From: Cytobacillus luteolus
GTDB taxonomy: Bacteria; Bacillota; Bacilli; Bacillales; Bacillaceae_L
Assembly: GCF_017873715.1 (NCBI RefSeq)
Contig: NZ_JAGGKM010000003.1
Location: 496,001 to 560,000, forward strand
Reading direction: 5' to 3'
Length of the DNA: 64,000 bases
Made by a program: the position numbers and the translations under genes. Every line of letters begins with the position of its first letter. The stretch's first letter is position 1. Positions 51,638 through 59,853 of this stretch are shown here, one piece after another. The notes beneath the pieces were generated by a model that made no database searches, had not been told where the DNA came from, and saw only the letters and a program-made list of their open reading frames with translations.

Positions 51638-52426
51638 ATGATATATAGAAGAAAAACGTATAAAATTAAACCTGAAAAACTAAATGATTTTAATCAATTC
51701 TTTCATTCTTACTTATATCCAAACCAAATAAAGCACGGCGCAAAATTAATTGGTCGCTGGGTCAATGAAGATAAAGACGAGATTTTAGCAATATGGGAAT
51801 ATAAAAGTATAGAACATTACGAAGGTATAGAAAACCTCATTAGAAATAGTGAACTACACCAAAAAGCAAAAGAAAAAAGAATGGAAATAGGGGAACTCTA
51901 CATAGAGAACAACCAAGACTTCTTAACTTCTACAGCATCCCCTGCCACATATCATCCCCCTAAACATATTGTTTCTGTCAGTGGATATATAACTAATGAG
52001 GAGGGAAAGGTGCTTCTTGTTCGTAATTTTCACCGTTCAGATACGATGGAAATGCCAGGTGGTCAAGTTGAAGAAGGTGAAACATTAGAAGAGGCCATTC
52101 ACCGAGAAATACTAGAAGAAACTGGAGTTAAAGTCCAATTGCAAGGAATAACAGGTATTTATCAAAACATAACCAACGGAGTAATTTGTGTAGTATTTAG
52201 AGGGCACTATGAATCAGGTGAAATAAGAACTGCTGAAGGTGAAACATCAGAAGTATTTTTTACTGAATTAACTAAGGAACGAATAAATGAACTAATTACT
52301 AGACCACACTTCAGAAGCAGAACTCTTGATGCTATGGAACCAAACTACCTACCTTATGAAGCTTTCAAAGCAATACCTTACGAACTTATTAAAAGGTTTG
52401 AAGTCAAAAAGGAGTTTAGTAGTTAG
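51638..52426 (+). CDS. NIPSNAP-Nudix fusion protein
   Basis: A 262-residue protein. Residues 1-100 match the NIPSNAP/dimeric alpha-beta barrel domain (YRRKTYKIKPEKLNDFNQFF, GRWVNEDKDEILAIWEY). The Nudix domain follows (about 108-250) with GGQVEEGETLEEAIHREILEE and TGV. Such fusions occur in Bacillus relatives. The NIPSNAP part may bind a cofactor or dimerise; the substrate is unknown. GGAGATG precedes the ATG. Confidence 0.85.
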   Translation: MIYRRKTYKIKPEKLNDFNQFFHSYLYPNQIKHGAKLIGRWVNEDKDEILAIWEYKSIEHYEGIENLIRNSELHQKAKEKRMEIGELYIENNQDFLTSTASPATYHPPKHIVSVSGYITNEEGKVLLVRNFHRSDTMEMPGGQVEEGETLEEAIHREILEETGVKVQLQGITGIYQNITNGVICVVFRGHYESGEIRTAEGETSEVFFTELTKERINELITRPHFRSRTLDAMEPNYLPYEAFKAIPYELIKRFEVKKEFSS

Positions 52427-52440
52427 CGATGCAACTAAGT

Positions 52441-52474
52441 GGGCGTTAATTCTAAAAGATTTAACGCCTATTTT
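52441..52474 (+). terminator. Rho-independent terminator
   Basis: GGCGTTAA and TTAACGCC pair around 11 bases; TATTTTAAT follows. Confidence 0.6.
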
Positions 52475-52507
52475 AATAGAGAGGAGAACCATCAAGGGGG
52501 ATGTTCA

Positions 52508-52959
52508 ATGCCGAAAACGATGTTGGTGTGCATTTTGTTTTGTATTTTATGTGTTATGACGGCCTGTATTTCAGTCGAATCAATAAAAGGAGAAAAATGG
52601 GACGATAATAGTTCAAATTTTACGACTGAATATGGTGAAATGTTTGGTGAAGAAGGAAGTATAGGAATTATCGGTTCTAAAACTGTTACAGAAACTGGCC
52701 AAAAGTGGATGTGGCATTTTTGGGGAACTGAAGATATTTCCTACAAAGATTGGGAAGTAAAAGCATTTAAGCAAGGCGAAAAGAAGAAGTTATTAATCCA
52801 ATAAGGTTTAAGGATGAGCAACTAATCCCACGTGGTGCTGTCATAAGCGGACATGCGCGTTCGTCTGTATTGTTTCCATCATCAGGGATGTGGAAGTTGA
52901 AGGTTTATATTGATGGAGAATATTTTAATGAGATTGTTGTAGAGATAAATCAAGAGTAA
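52508..52959 (+). pseudogene. DUF4871-like lipoprotein, frameshifted
   Basis: ATG 52508 after AAGGGGGA starts a signal peptide with lipobox MTAC (Cys20). The frame stops at TAA 52802, but the neighbouring frame continues as INPIRFKDEQLIPRGAVISG ... LFPSSGMWKLKVYIDGEYF to a TAA at 52957-52959. The LPSSGxWKLDxYxDG-like block is typical of DUF4871 lipoproteins. An indel near 52785-52800, in an AAGAAGAAG-TTATTA context, joins them. Confidence 0.7.
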
Positions 52960-52997
52960 ATCTATTTAGGTAAAAGGGAATTTTACTTTGAAAAAAG

Positions 52998-53036
52998 CAG
53001 GCGTTGACCCAATCAGGATAGATGCCTATTTTTGTA
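52998..53036 (+). terminator. weak hairpin terminator
   Basis: CAGGCGT and ATGCCT pair over a long loop and are followed by ATTTTTG. Confidence 0.35.
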
Positions 53037-53093
53037 GAAATAAGGAAGTAGATGTAGTTGCTTAATACTAAGGGTTAATAGGGGAGGAATTAC

Positions 53094-53849
53094 ATGAGCC
53101 CTAGTGAAAATATATATTTTTTTCTAATTGGAGCTATCGTATTGATTGTTATTATTATTTTTGTGTGGCTTATATTTAGAAAACGCAAAAAATGGGCAAT
53201 CGCGTTAACGAGTGTGGTTGTGATTGGGTATGTAGGATACTATGTATACTATCCTACTTTAAAAGTGAACACGCATGAAGATCGATATGAACGACTTGTC
53301 GCCTATTTAGGAGAATATTACCCAGATAAAGAATTTACTATTTTACCGGAACATTATGAAGAAGGATATACGGTCGGTCAGTTCGATGTTAATGATATAA
53401 AAAATCCGACGATGGGTGTGACATTACGTGTTGACAAGGAAGGAAAAGTGACACAGATAGGCACTTGGTCAAATCAAGAATATCCAACACAACTAGAACT
53501 GTGGCGAGAAATTGAATTTATGTATGGGGAAACCTATACATTAAATAAAGAAATCTCAGAAATAATCAAACGTGATGAATGGATAGATGGTGAGCTAACA
53601 GCATTTGCATTGACCATTGATGATATGCCTACCATTGCGTTATTTAATTACTCAAGTAAAGGTTATAGCCTATTGGAATTGCGAAAAGGAGATCATGAAG
53701 GATTCGTTTCTATTGAAGAAAATGGTTATGTTTTTGTCTATATCCATGAACGCTATCAAGGAGAAACAGTGACTTTTCAATTAAAAAATGGTGAGGAGTT
53801 CACGTTGAATGTCGACCAACATAAAGGTCGATTGATTGTAGAGAATTGA
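53094..53849 (+). CDS. two-helix membrane-anchored protein
   Basis: A 251-residue protein with two N-terminal helices (IYFFLIGAIVLIVIIIFVWLIF and WAIALTSVVVIGYVGYYVYY) and a C-terminal outer domain of about 190 residues. GGGGAGGAA precedes the ATG. No family recognised. Confidence 0.65.
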   Translation: MSPSENIYFFLIGAIVLIVIIIFVWLIFRKRKKWAIALTSVVVIGYVGYYVYYPTLKVNTHEDRYERLVAYLGEYYPDKEFTILPEHYEEGYTVGQFDVNDIKNPTMGVTLRVDKEGKVTQIGTWSNQEYPTQLELWREIEFMYGETYTLNKEISEIIKRDEWIDGELTAFALTIDDMPTIALFNYSSKGYSLLELRKGDHEGFVSIEENGYVFVYIHERYQGETVTFQLKNGEEFTLNVDQHKGRLIVEN

Positions 53850-54009
53850 ATGGAGACTTTTATTATTTACTCTAAAAGAGAAACAAACACCGCATTCAAT
53901 TTTAATTTTTAGTGCAACAAAGGTTAGTGAAGAAACAGAGGTATCGAGAAAATATAGTTAGTAACCTAAACTGGATCTAATTTGTGATTTCAGTGTACTC
54001 TATTATTAA

Positions 54010-54135
54010 AAGATTGAATATTTTGGAAAAGAGACAGTACTTAACAGAATTGAGGATAAAATAGATTTGTTATTGGAAGGCAGATGGTATAAAGATACTC
54101 TTGTGAAAGCAACAAGAATATGTCAGGGGGACTGA
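54010..54135 (+). pseudogene. short remnant frame
   Basis: A frame open from after TAA 54007 to TGA 54133 reads KIEYFGKETVLNRIEDKIDL ... RICQGD, protein-like but with no start. The stop is four bases before the next ATG. It is probably the tail of a lost gene; the rest of 53850-54009 shows nothing. Confidence 0.3.
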
Positions 54136-54138
54136 ATA

Positions 54139-54324
54139 ATGATTTATGGTAGTTTTAGCGGAGCCATTTATACATTGTTATTCTGGTGGTTACTATTCTT
54201 TGTGTGGCAAAGGCTGGTTTATCGTTACCCTAATAATAATTGGAAAAGAGATATAATCATAACATTCATCCAAAGTTTAGTGGTGCTGATGTTACTGCCT
54301 GTTATTGCCCACTTTTTTAGATAG
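54139..54324 (+). CDS. 61-residue membrane protein
   Basis: Two hydrophobic segments (IYTLLFWWLLFFVW and IIITFIQSLVVLMLLPVIAHFF) with a basic link. CAGGGGGA precedes the ATG. No family recognised. Confidence 0.55.
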   Translation: MIYGSFSGAIYTLLFWWLLFFVWQRLVYRYPNNNWKRDIIITFIQSLVVLMLLPVIAHFFR

Positions 54325-54372
54325 CGAAATAGGTAATATTCATGCTTCTGTAGAATGAAGTATGCTAAGCTA

Positions 54373-54550
54373 TTAAGCTTTTAAATAAAGTAATACAATT
54401 AGGAAAATGATTAGACCAATCATGAAGATAGACCCTAGACTTGCACTGTAAACGACAAAAACCTTTACATGAAGAATTACATGTACAATTAGCATAATTA
54501 ACAGGCAAAATAGCAAGAAAATAACTAAATCTACGTTCTTATTTCTACGC
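54373..54550 (-). CDS. small membrane protein on the minus strand
   Basis: A product of about 58 residues with two hydrophobic segments (VIFLLFCLLIMLIVHVILHV and IFMIGLIIFLIVLLYL). TAAGGTG lies upstream; a TTG after it gives MRRNKNVDLV. A GTG at 54564 is in frame but overlaps the ribosome binding site. No family recognised. Confidence 0.45.
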
Positions 54551-54670
54551 AAAAAAATCAGCACCTTATAGAAACATATTAGGTAAAGAGGTTGTCTTTA
54601 TTCTTTTATATTATTTTGTAACTTAAATTATTCATGAAATTTACTTTCAAAAAGTAAATGAGGGTGTTAA

Positions 54671-54928
54671 ATGGAGCTTTTTCTTATTATTATGTTGCTG
54701 CAATTGCTGGGTTTTCTACTGTTATTTGTCGATTTCTATACTATATTCTCTTTTCAAACGGTTAGATTAACCTGGATTTTATTAATTATCATTGGCTTAT
54801 TCTTTGGTTTCAGTGGGGTATTAAAGTATAAGGAAGAAATAAGGATGTTTATGCTATCTACTTTAACTGTAATTTCTAGCTTATGCCTATTGTTCTTTAT
54901 GTATTTAGTTACTTTGGCATCAATGTAA
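54671..54928 (+). CDS. small membrane protein
   Basis: An 85-residue protein with three hydrophobic segments. GAGGGTG precedes the ATG. No family recognised; it is flanked by other orphan membrane genes. Confidence 0.6.
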   Translation: MELFLIIMLLQLLGFLLLFVDFYTIFSFQTVRLTWILLIIIGLFFGFSGVLKYKEEIRMFMLSTLTVISSLCLLFFMYLVTLASM

Positions 54929-55009
54929 CTTAAACAGAAACATTATACGTTGAGTAGTGCTATTACTGAAATGATAAACACTTAATATAATTTATTTCTG
55001 GGAGAGTTT

Positions 55010-55504
55010 ATGAAAAAAATAGTTGGTTTGTTTATAGTGATCCTATTTCTAACTGCAGCCATTTTTTATGGAGATAAATATATTACCTATTCAAAAATGA
55101 AAGACTCATATAAGGAGCCATATTTAATTGTAGAAAATTTAGTTCAGGAAGCTGAACAAGATAAGAATTTTAGTAACCATGTTCTGAGTGAAAAGGAGTG
55201 GAGGGTAATTTCACATGATTCTGTATATCGCATAATTAGAGAACCTTTAGATTGGAAAGCATTTAAAGAATTTGTCCAGGAATGTAAACGGCCTACGTAC
55301 TCGTTATCATATCCAAATGGAAAAGCTACTTTGAATGTCATGGAAAGATATTATAAAGATAATATGCGTTCAATAAGCCTGAAATGTTTTGAATTTGATG
55401 AGGATAATGGGGAAGAAATTGGAGTAAGGAATATCATCTTACTAATGCAAAATATTAAAAGTGATTGGAAGGTAGTAGGGATTGCGAAGGAAAGTATAGA
55501 ATAA
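55010..55504 (+). CDS. membrane-anchored protein of unknown function
   Basis: A 164-residue protein with one N-terminal helix (IVGLFIVILFLTAAIFYG) and an outer alpha/beta domain. GGGAGAG precedes the ATG. No lipobox, no family recognised. A terminator follows. Confidence 0.65.
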   Translation: MKKIVGLFIVILFLTAAIFYGDKYITYSKMKDSYKEPYLIVENLVQEAEQDKNFSNHVLSEKEWRVISHDSVYRIIREPLDWKAFKEFVQECKRPTYSLSYPNGKATLNVMERYYKDNMRSISLKCFEFDEDNGEEIGVRNIILLMQNIKSDWKVVGIAKESIE

Positions 55505-55507
55505 TAT

Positions 55508-55544
55508 CAGGCACTAATCCATAAGGAAAAAGTGCCTGTTTATA
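55508..55544 (+). terminator. Rho-independent terminator
   Basis: CAGGCACT and AGTGCCTG form an 8-bp stem around 15 bases; TTTATATT follows. Confidence 0.65.
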
Positions 55545-55581
55545 TTCAACTATAGTAGCAAGATGTAAAGGGGGAATGAAA

Positions 55582-55833
55582 GTGAGCCCAATGGTTAGTT
55601 TGTTTGCTTTGGTTTTTATAGGAATTCCGTTAACAATCTATTTATTATATTTCATTTTTGTAACTATAAAAAAGACAGATTCAGGTAAAAAGTTTATGAT
55701 TTTTGGGTTACATATATCTATAGTTGGAGGAATACTCGTCCTTGATAACAATATAGATCTTAAGGGGTTTGAGTACACAATTGTTTGGTTGGGTTTAGTT
55801 TTTTCTCTTATAGGTATGAGAAAGATTAATTAA
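55582..55833 (+). CDS. small membrane protein
   Basis: An 83-residue protein with three hydrophobic segments. AAAGGGGG lies eight bases before the GTG at 55582; the ATG at 55576 is too close. No family recognised. A lipoprotein gene follows after 46 bases. Confidence 0.55.
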   Translation: MSPMVSLFALVFIGIPLTIYLLYFIFVTIKKTDSGKKFMIFGLHISIVGGILVLDNNIDLKGFEYTIVWLGLVFSLIGMRKIN

Positions 55834-55879
55834 CCTGAAATGGTAATGGGGTTAAATCAAATTAATAATGGAGGTTACA

Positions 55880-56278
55880 TTGAAAACAACTTGGTTCTGG
55901 TTAATAATTGTTTCTATTGTGACGGTTGTGTTTACTACTGGTTGCTATGCTGATGGAGGAAGGGTAACTGCTAAGGATGTATTAAAACAGAATTCGGAAG
56001 CTGATATTATTCAGTACAATAATGGTAATGTTTATTCGAATGTTACTGAGCTTGAATGGTTTCAGGATGAAAAAAGTAAGTATACTAAGAAAAAATTAGT
56101 TGGTAAAGTTATAAAACAAACGCAAAGTAGTTTTTGGTTTAAAGACTTATATGCAACTAAACTACCTGAAGGAACGAACGTATTCTCTACTGATGATGAT
56201 GATGTAAAACTTTCTTTTATTTTGATTGTTGAACATGATGGAGAAGATTTATATTACATGAGGTTATTAGAGGGGTAG
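55880..56278 (+). CDS. lipoprotein of unknown function
   Basis: A 132-residue lipoprotein with lipobox TTGC at Cys22. The mature part contains EADIIQYNNGNVYSNVTELEW, WFKDLYATKLPEGTNVF and EHDGEDLYYMRLLEG, blocks that recur in uncharacterised Bacillus lipoproteins. TTG 55880 is spaced for GGAGG; the ATG at 55868 contains that motif. A terminator follows. Confidence 0.7.
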   Translation: MKTTWFWLIIVSIVTVVFTTGCYADGGRVTAKDVLKQNSEADIIQYNNGNVYSNVTELEWFQDEKSKYTKKKLVGKVIKQTQSSFWFKDLYATKLPEGTNVFSTDDDDVKLSFILIVEHDGEDLYYMRLLEG

Positions 56279-56306
56279 AGTAAGGAAAAGGTAACCGGAG
56301 TGAAAC

Positions 56307-56337
56307 AGGCGATTTTACATGATCGTCTTTTTTATTT
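56307..56337 (+). terminator. GGCGAT/ATCGTC hairpin terminator
   Basis: GGCGAT and ATCGTC pair around TTTACATG; TTTTTTAT follows. Confidence 0.6.
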
Positions 56338-56354
56338 GGATTTTTGATTAATTT

Positions 56355-56371
56355 TTGGAATATTATGTTAA
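56355..56371 (+). repeat. 17-bp intergenic element, copy 3
   Basis: TTGGAATATTATGTTAA, identical to copy 1, followed by AATTAGCATGAG. It lies 18 bases after the GGCGAT/ATCGTC terminator. Confidence 0.5.
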
Positions 56372-56459
56372 AATTAGCATGAGGTGAAAATGTACTGACC
56401 ATTCGAAAAATTCCGAAGAAGACTATAAAAAGGTATATGGAGATCGGAGGAGTTTGGAC

Positions 56460-56918
56460 ATGAACTTAAAAGATATTGTTCGTATAAGTGTATTATTGAT
56501 CATTATAGTGGGTTACTTTTTATATGAAAAATCAAAGGAAACCACATATGAAGAAATTATGGCTCAATTAATTAATGAGGAAGAGGTTGAGCACATCACA
56601 GTTTATAGCCAAATACCACTTGTTAAAAAAACTGCTTCAGTTACCATTAATGACTCGGAATTAATATTTAGTATTATAAATGAACAAATAAAGCTTAAAA
56701 AGATTGACACGAGGGACTTACCACCAGTTATGAGTACCTTAGTGATTAATACTGATAAAGATTCATATAAAATTGGCTTAAGAGAGAATAGCATAATGAT
56801 TGGAACGGAGAGATACTTAACGACTCCAGTGATGAATCCAATTTTTATGATGCTAGTGAAAGAAGACTTGGATTGGGAAATAATTGAGTATACGCCAATT
56901 ATTTGGAAATATAATTGA
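56460..56918 (+). CDS. membrane-anchored protein of unknown function
   Basis: A 152-residue protein with one N-terminal helix (IVRISVLLIIIVGYFLY) and a soluble outer domain. ATG 56460 is spaced for GGAGGAG; TTG 56454 is also in frame. No family recognised. Confidence 0.65.
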   Translation: MNLKDIVRISVLLIIIVGYFLYEKSKETTYEEIMAQLINEEEVEHITVYSQIPLVKKTASVTINDSELIFSIINEQIKLKKIDTRDLPPVMSTLVINTDKDSYKIGLRENSIMIGTERYLTTPVMNPIFMMLVKEDLDWEIIEYTPIIWKYN

Positions 56919-57062
56919 GAGAGGATTTTTAAGCTGGTGCAAGAGTTGCAAATCATTTAGAGATAGATAATCAAAAATTGTGAAATAATGCCTGTATTCA
57001 TATACAAGGGGATTAGATATTATCATAATCATTTCCGATTACTAAATGGAAAATAATTAAAG

Positions 57063-57305
57063 CACTATGGTTATACAGACGAATTCAAAAAACAACTTAG
57101 CAACGTTCCTGCAGTTCCAGATTTACAAGAAGTTAAATCTCAAGATGTTGAAAAATTTGTTCCTTATGTACTAGGTGATATGGAGTACGAAAAGGAAGTA
57201 ATACATAAAGACCTTAATGTATTTACTTTTAATCAAATCATTGGATATATAGAAACATCAGTTGAACTTGGGTTATTAAAAATAGAGTCCGTTCCTAATA
57301 TGTAA
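57063..57305 (+). pseudogene. 3' remnant of an unknown gene
   Basis: The frame after TAA 57054 reads LKHYGYTDEFKKQLSNVPAV ... IGYIETSVELGLLKIESVPNM and ends at TAA 57303. It is protein-like over 80 codons and has no start; the same frame is open upstream of the TAA (YYHNHFRLLNGK). So a larger gene was lost here. Family unknown. It fills the 434-base gap 56919-57352. Confidence 0.45.
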
Positions 57306-57352
57306 ATATCAAACTAATGTCCTTTTCAATAATTTCTAATCAGGAGGTTAAG

Positions 57353-58333
57353 ATGAAGCGCAAGATTCACATCTTTATTTTAAGTAGCTTACTAATTCTG
57401 TCGGGCTGTACAAGCAGTGTCATCGAATCAAAAGTTGATGAAGACAAGACCTATACCCCACCTTCTTCCTACACATTTACACATAACAACCAACAATTTG
57501 AAATCATCCCATTGTATGAGGAATTAATGTATTATGTTAGTTATGTGAAAGAAGGAAATGTTAAGGATGAAAATAAATATAAAGAGTTTTTTTTAGATCC
57601 TTTTAGGGAAAAGGCATTTAGTGAAAATGACGGTTATTATATTTATACAGCTGCCTATGAGGACTATTTTGGTGTCCCAAGAGATATTTATCAATTCGAA
57701 CGAGACATTCTCGCTCTAAGTGAAAAACAAGACCTTATCAACAGTGCTATTTCCGAGGCTTTAATAAAATCAAGTAACATGCTTCCAGGAGGTAAAAAAA
57801 GGATCTATATTATTCCTTTTAACACTAATGGGTTCTCAAGAACCTCAGCGGGTAGAACATTCAATGAAGAAGTAGTGCTCTTACGAATAGGCTCTTCTTT
57901 CCAAGAAGACGATCTTAAAAATGTGGCTGCACATGAATATCATCATACAATCTTTATGGAGCATGAGGATAAAGTTAATCAAGTTCTTCCTTCACTAATT
58001 AGCAACATTCTTTTAGAAGGAAAAGCTGTTGCTTTTGCCAAAATGATATATCCTGATATAGCTAAGCCAATGCTAGAGGAAATACCATACGAGGATGAGA
58101 AACATGTATGGGAAGAAGTGAAAAAGGATCTTAACTCAGCTGACTATAAACTATATGATAAGTTTCTTCTTGGAGATGGACATATACCTCCTTTGTCCAA
58201 TTACAAAGTGGGCTACCAAATTATGAAGTCATTTTTAGAACAAAATCCTAATGTAGACGTCTTAGAATGGACCTTAATGTCTTCCGCAGACATACTATCA
58301 AAAAGCAAATATGAGGATAAGTTTATAGACTAA
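57353..58333 (+). CDS. DUF2268-like lipoprotein metalloprotease
   Basis: A 326-residue lipoprotein with lipobox LSGC at Cys19. HEYHH at residues 194-198 and a downstream LLEGKAVAFAKMIYP supply zinc ligands as in predicted Zn-dependent proteases of the DUF2268 family. ATG 57353 follows AGGAGG; earlier in-frame ATGs do not. It is surface-exposed. Substrate unknown. Compare the cytosolic HEXXH protein at 9281. Confidence 0.85.
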   Translation: MKRKIHIFILSSLLILSGCTSSVIESKVDEDKTYTPPSSYTFTHNNQQFEIIPLYEELMYYVSYVKEGNVKDENKYKEFFLDPFREKAFSENDGYYIYTAAYEDYFGVPRDIYQFERDILALSEKQDLINSAISEALIKSSNMLPGGKKRIYIIPFNTNGFSRTSAGRTFNEEVVLLRIGSSFQEDDLKNVAAHEYHHTIFMEHEDKVNQVLPSLISNILLEGKAVAFAKMIYPDIAKPMLEEIPYEDEKHVWEEVKKDLNSADYKLYDKFLLGDGHIPPLSNYKVGYQIMKSFLEQNPNVDVLEWTLMSSADILSKSKYEDKFID

Positions 58334-58406
58334 TTACTATGTAAAAGGAATTTTAGGGTTATTTTTAGAATAGATAAGTAATGAAGTAGATAGTAGGAGT
58401 GATAAA

Positions 58407-58601
58407 ATGGCGTATGTCTACACATTATTCGTTATTTCTGTAATTGGATTTGTAATGTATCGAATGATGAAGAAGAAAGTAACACCATCTAACAGATATA
58501 CTCCTTTTGATACCATTACAACTGGGAACAAAGTTGATGCGAAACAACATGATAGTCTAGTTGAGGATAATAAACAAAATTCATACAAACTAAAGAAGTG
58601 A
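58407..58601 (+). CDS. DUF3951 small membrane protein, copy 2
   Basis: A 64-residue paralogue of the 40682 gene: YVYTLFVISVIGFVMYRMM and SNRYTPFDTITTGNK. AGGAGTG precedes the ATG. The downstream hairpin resembles that after copy 1. Confidence 0.75.
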   Translation: MAYVYTLFVISVIGFVMYRMMKKKVTPSNRYTPFDTITTGNKVDAKQHDSLVEDNKQNSYKLKK

Positions 58602-58637
58602 ATAAAGACAAAACTATTTAATATTTACTCCATTTAA

Positions 58638-58675
58638 GGGCATTTCTTCAACAACGAGGAAGTGCTCTTTCTTAA
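58638..58675 (+). terminator. hairpin terminator
   Basis: GGGCATTTCTTC and GAGGAAGTGCTC pair with G-U pairs around AACAAC; TTTCTT follows. A related AATTTCTT...AGAAGTGCTC sequence follows the other DUF3951 gene at 40923-40960. Confidence 0.55.
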
Positions 58676-58706
58676 AAAGACCTACCACTTACCTAGGAGG
58701 ATTAAC

Positions 58707-59063
58707 TTGAAATATATAAAGTGGATAGTCATTATAGTCCTCTTATTAAACATTCTTTGGTATGCAGTCGATTCTTTCAGGCATAGCAATGATTACTATG
58801 TGAAGAAAATAATAGGTGAAGTTAATGAAGAAACTGTAGTTTTACATGTATTAAAGATTGAGCCGGATGCATCCTATATGCCCCTTGAAGTGAAAATCAC
58901 AGATAATACAAAAATAACAGCATTGGGTTTTAAATCTCTCTTTATACATAATGTAGGTGACTTGAAACAGGGTCAAAAGGTAAGAGTGTGGTACGGAGGA
59001 AATGCTGACAATGAAAACATAGCTGAAAAAGTGGTTGTGTATAGCTTAATTACATTTAGATAA
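58707..59063 (+). CDS. membrane-anchored protein of unknown function
   Basis: About 118 residues with one N-terminal helix (YIKWIVIIVLLLNILWYAV) and a small beta-barrel-like outer domain (LEVKITDNTKITALGFKSLF, VGDLKQGQKVRVWYGG) reminiscent of the DUF3221 OB-like fold. TTG 58707 follows AGGAGG; the frame is open upstream to 58662 with no ribosome binding site. Confidence 0.65.
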   Translation: MKYIKWIVIIVLLLNILWYAVDSFRHSNDYYVKKIIGEVNEETVVLHVLKIEPDASYMPLEVKITDNTKITALGFKSLFIHNVGDLKQGQKVRVWYGGNADNENIAEKVVVYSLITFR

Positions 59064-59132
59064 AAGTTCCTAATTAAGGGATGTTGTAGGTTAATAGATT
59101 CTTCAAAAATTATTAACCATAGAGGAGATGCA

Positions 59133-59198
59133 ATGAAAAAAGTAACAGGGTTGATTTCTAAACTATTCTCAATGAACGTTATTTGGAAAAGAGATTGA
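59133..59198 (+). CDS. 21-residue micro-ORF
   Basis: GAGGAGATGC precedes ATG 59133; the frame reads MKKVTGLISKLFSMNVIWKR and a final Asp, then TGA. It may be a real micropeptide or the 5' end of a deleted gene. Nothing else is seen in 59064-59246. Confidence 0.3.
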   Translation: MKKVTGLISKLFSMNVIWKRD

Positions 59199-59246
59199 TG
59201 TTTATAGACTATTTAGGGATGATAAACTTTTTATAGGGGTGAAAAG

Positions 59247-59630
59247 ATGCTTATGAAAAACTATATAAAATTGTTATTGTTCACTATTGTCATTTTATCA
59301 GGCTGTCAGATGTCTGATACGCTAACTTTTGTTGGAGAGAGTGAAAGCTGGTCAGCGGAGGTAATCTTGCATCAAACATCTGGAAAAGAAAGTGAAGATA
59401 TAATACTTAAATATAAGGATGATAACTTTGAGGACGTCGGTAGTATTAAATATAAATTAGAAGCACCAAGGTGGGGAACTGGACAAGAGGGAGTAGAGCT
59501 AAATAATTCAGGGGTCTATAAAAGTGAAGGTGTAAGTCTTAATGAGAGAAAAACATCAGAAAAAGCAGAGCTTATTATTACAATTGAGTGGAACAATAAC
59601 TCAGAAACTATTTTATTAAAATACAAATAA
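59247..59630 (+). CDS. lipoprotein of unknown function
   Basis: A 127-residue lipoprotein with lipobox LSGC. The mature part is beta-rich (GESESWSAEVILHQTSGKES, AELIITIEWNNNSETILLKY). AGGGGTGA precedes the ATG. No family recognised. Confidence 0.65.
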   Translation: MLMKNYIKLLLFTIVILSGCQMSDTLTFVGESESWSAEVILHQTSGKESEDIILKYKDDNFEDVGSIKYKLEAPRWGTGQEGVELNNSGVYKSEGVSLNERKTSEKAELIITIEWNNNSETILLKYK

Positions 59631-59794
59631 TTCTATGGAGATTGAAAATGATTCAAATATAGTAGATTTTAAAAATAGGTTAGATATCATAAAAGGGTTG
59701 GAGCTTATTTTTGTAGTGTTAAAGAAAAGACGATTTTTGAGTGGTGCCTTTTAAGGAGTAAATTTACTAGTAGTTCTGGAAATAGAATTTATTA

Positions 59795-59811
59795 TTGGAA
59801 TAATGTGTTAA
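59795..59811 (+). repeat. 17-bp intergenic element, copy 4
   Basis: TTGGAATAATGTGTTAA, two mismatches from copy 1, 43 bases upstream of the methyltransferase start. Confidence 0.4.
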
Positions 59812-59853
59812 TGTTTAATATAGACAATGAAACATATAAATGGGGGATTCAGA

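Noticed and set aside
52326-52559. 77-codon plus-strand frame
   Set aside because: It overlaps the end of the Nudix fusion gene and the lipoprotein start in other frames; no ribosome binding site.
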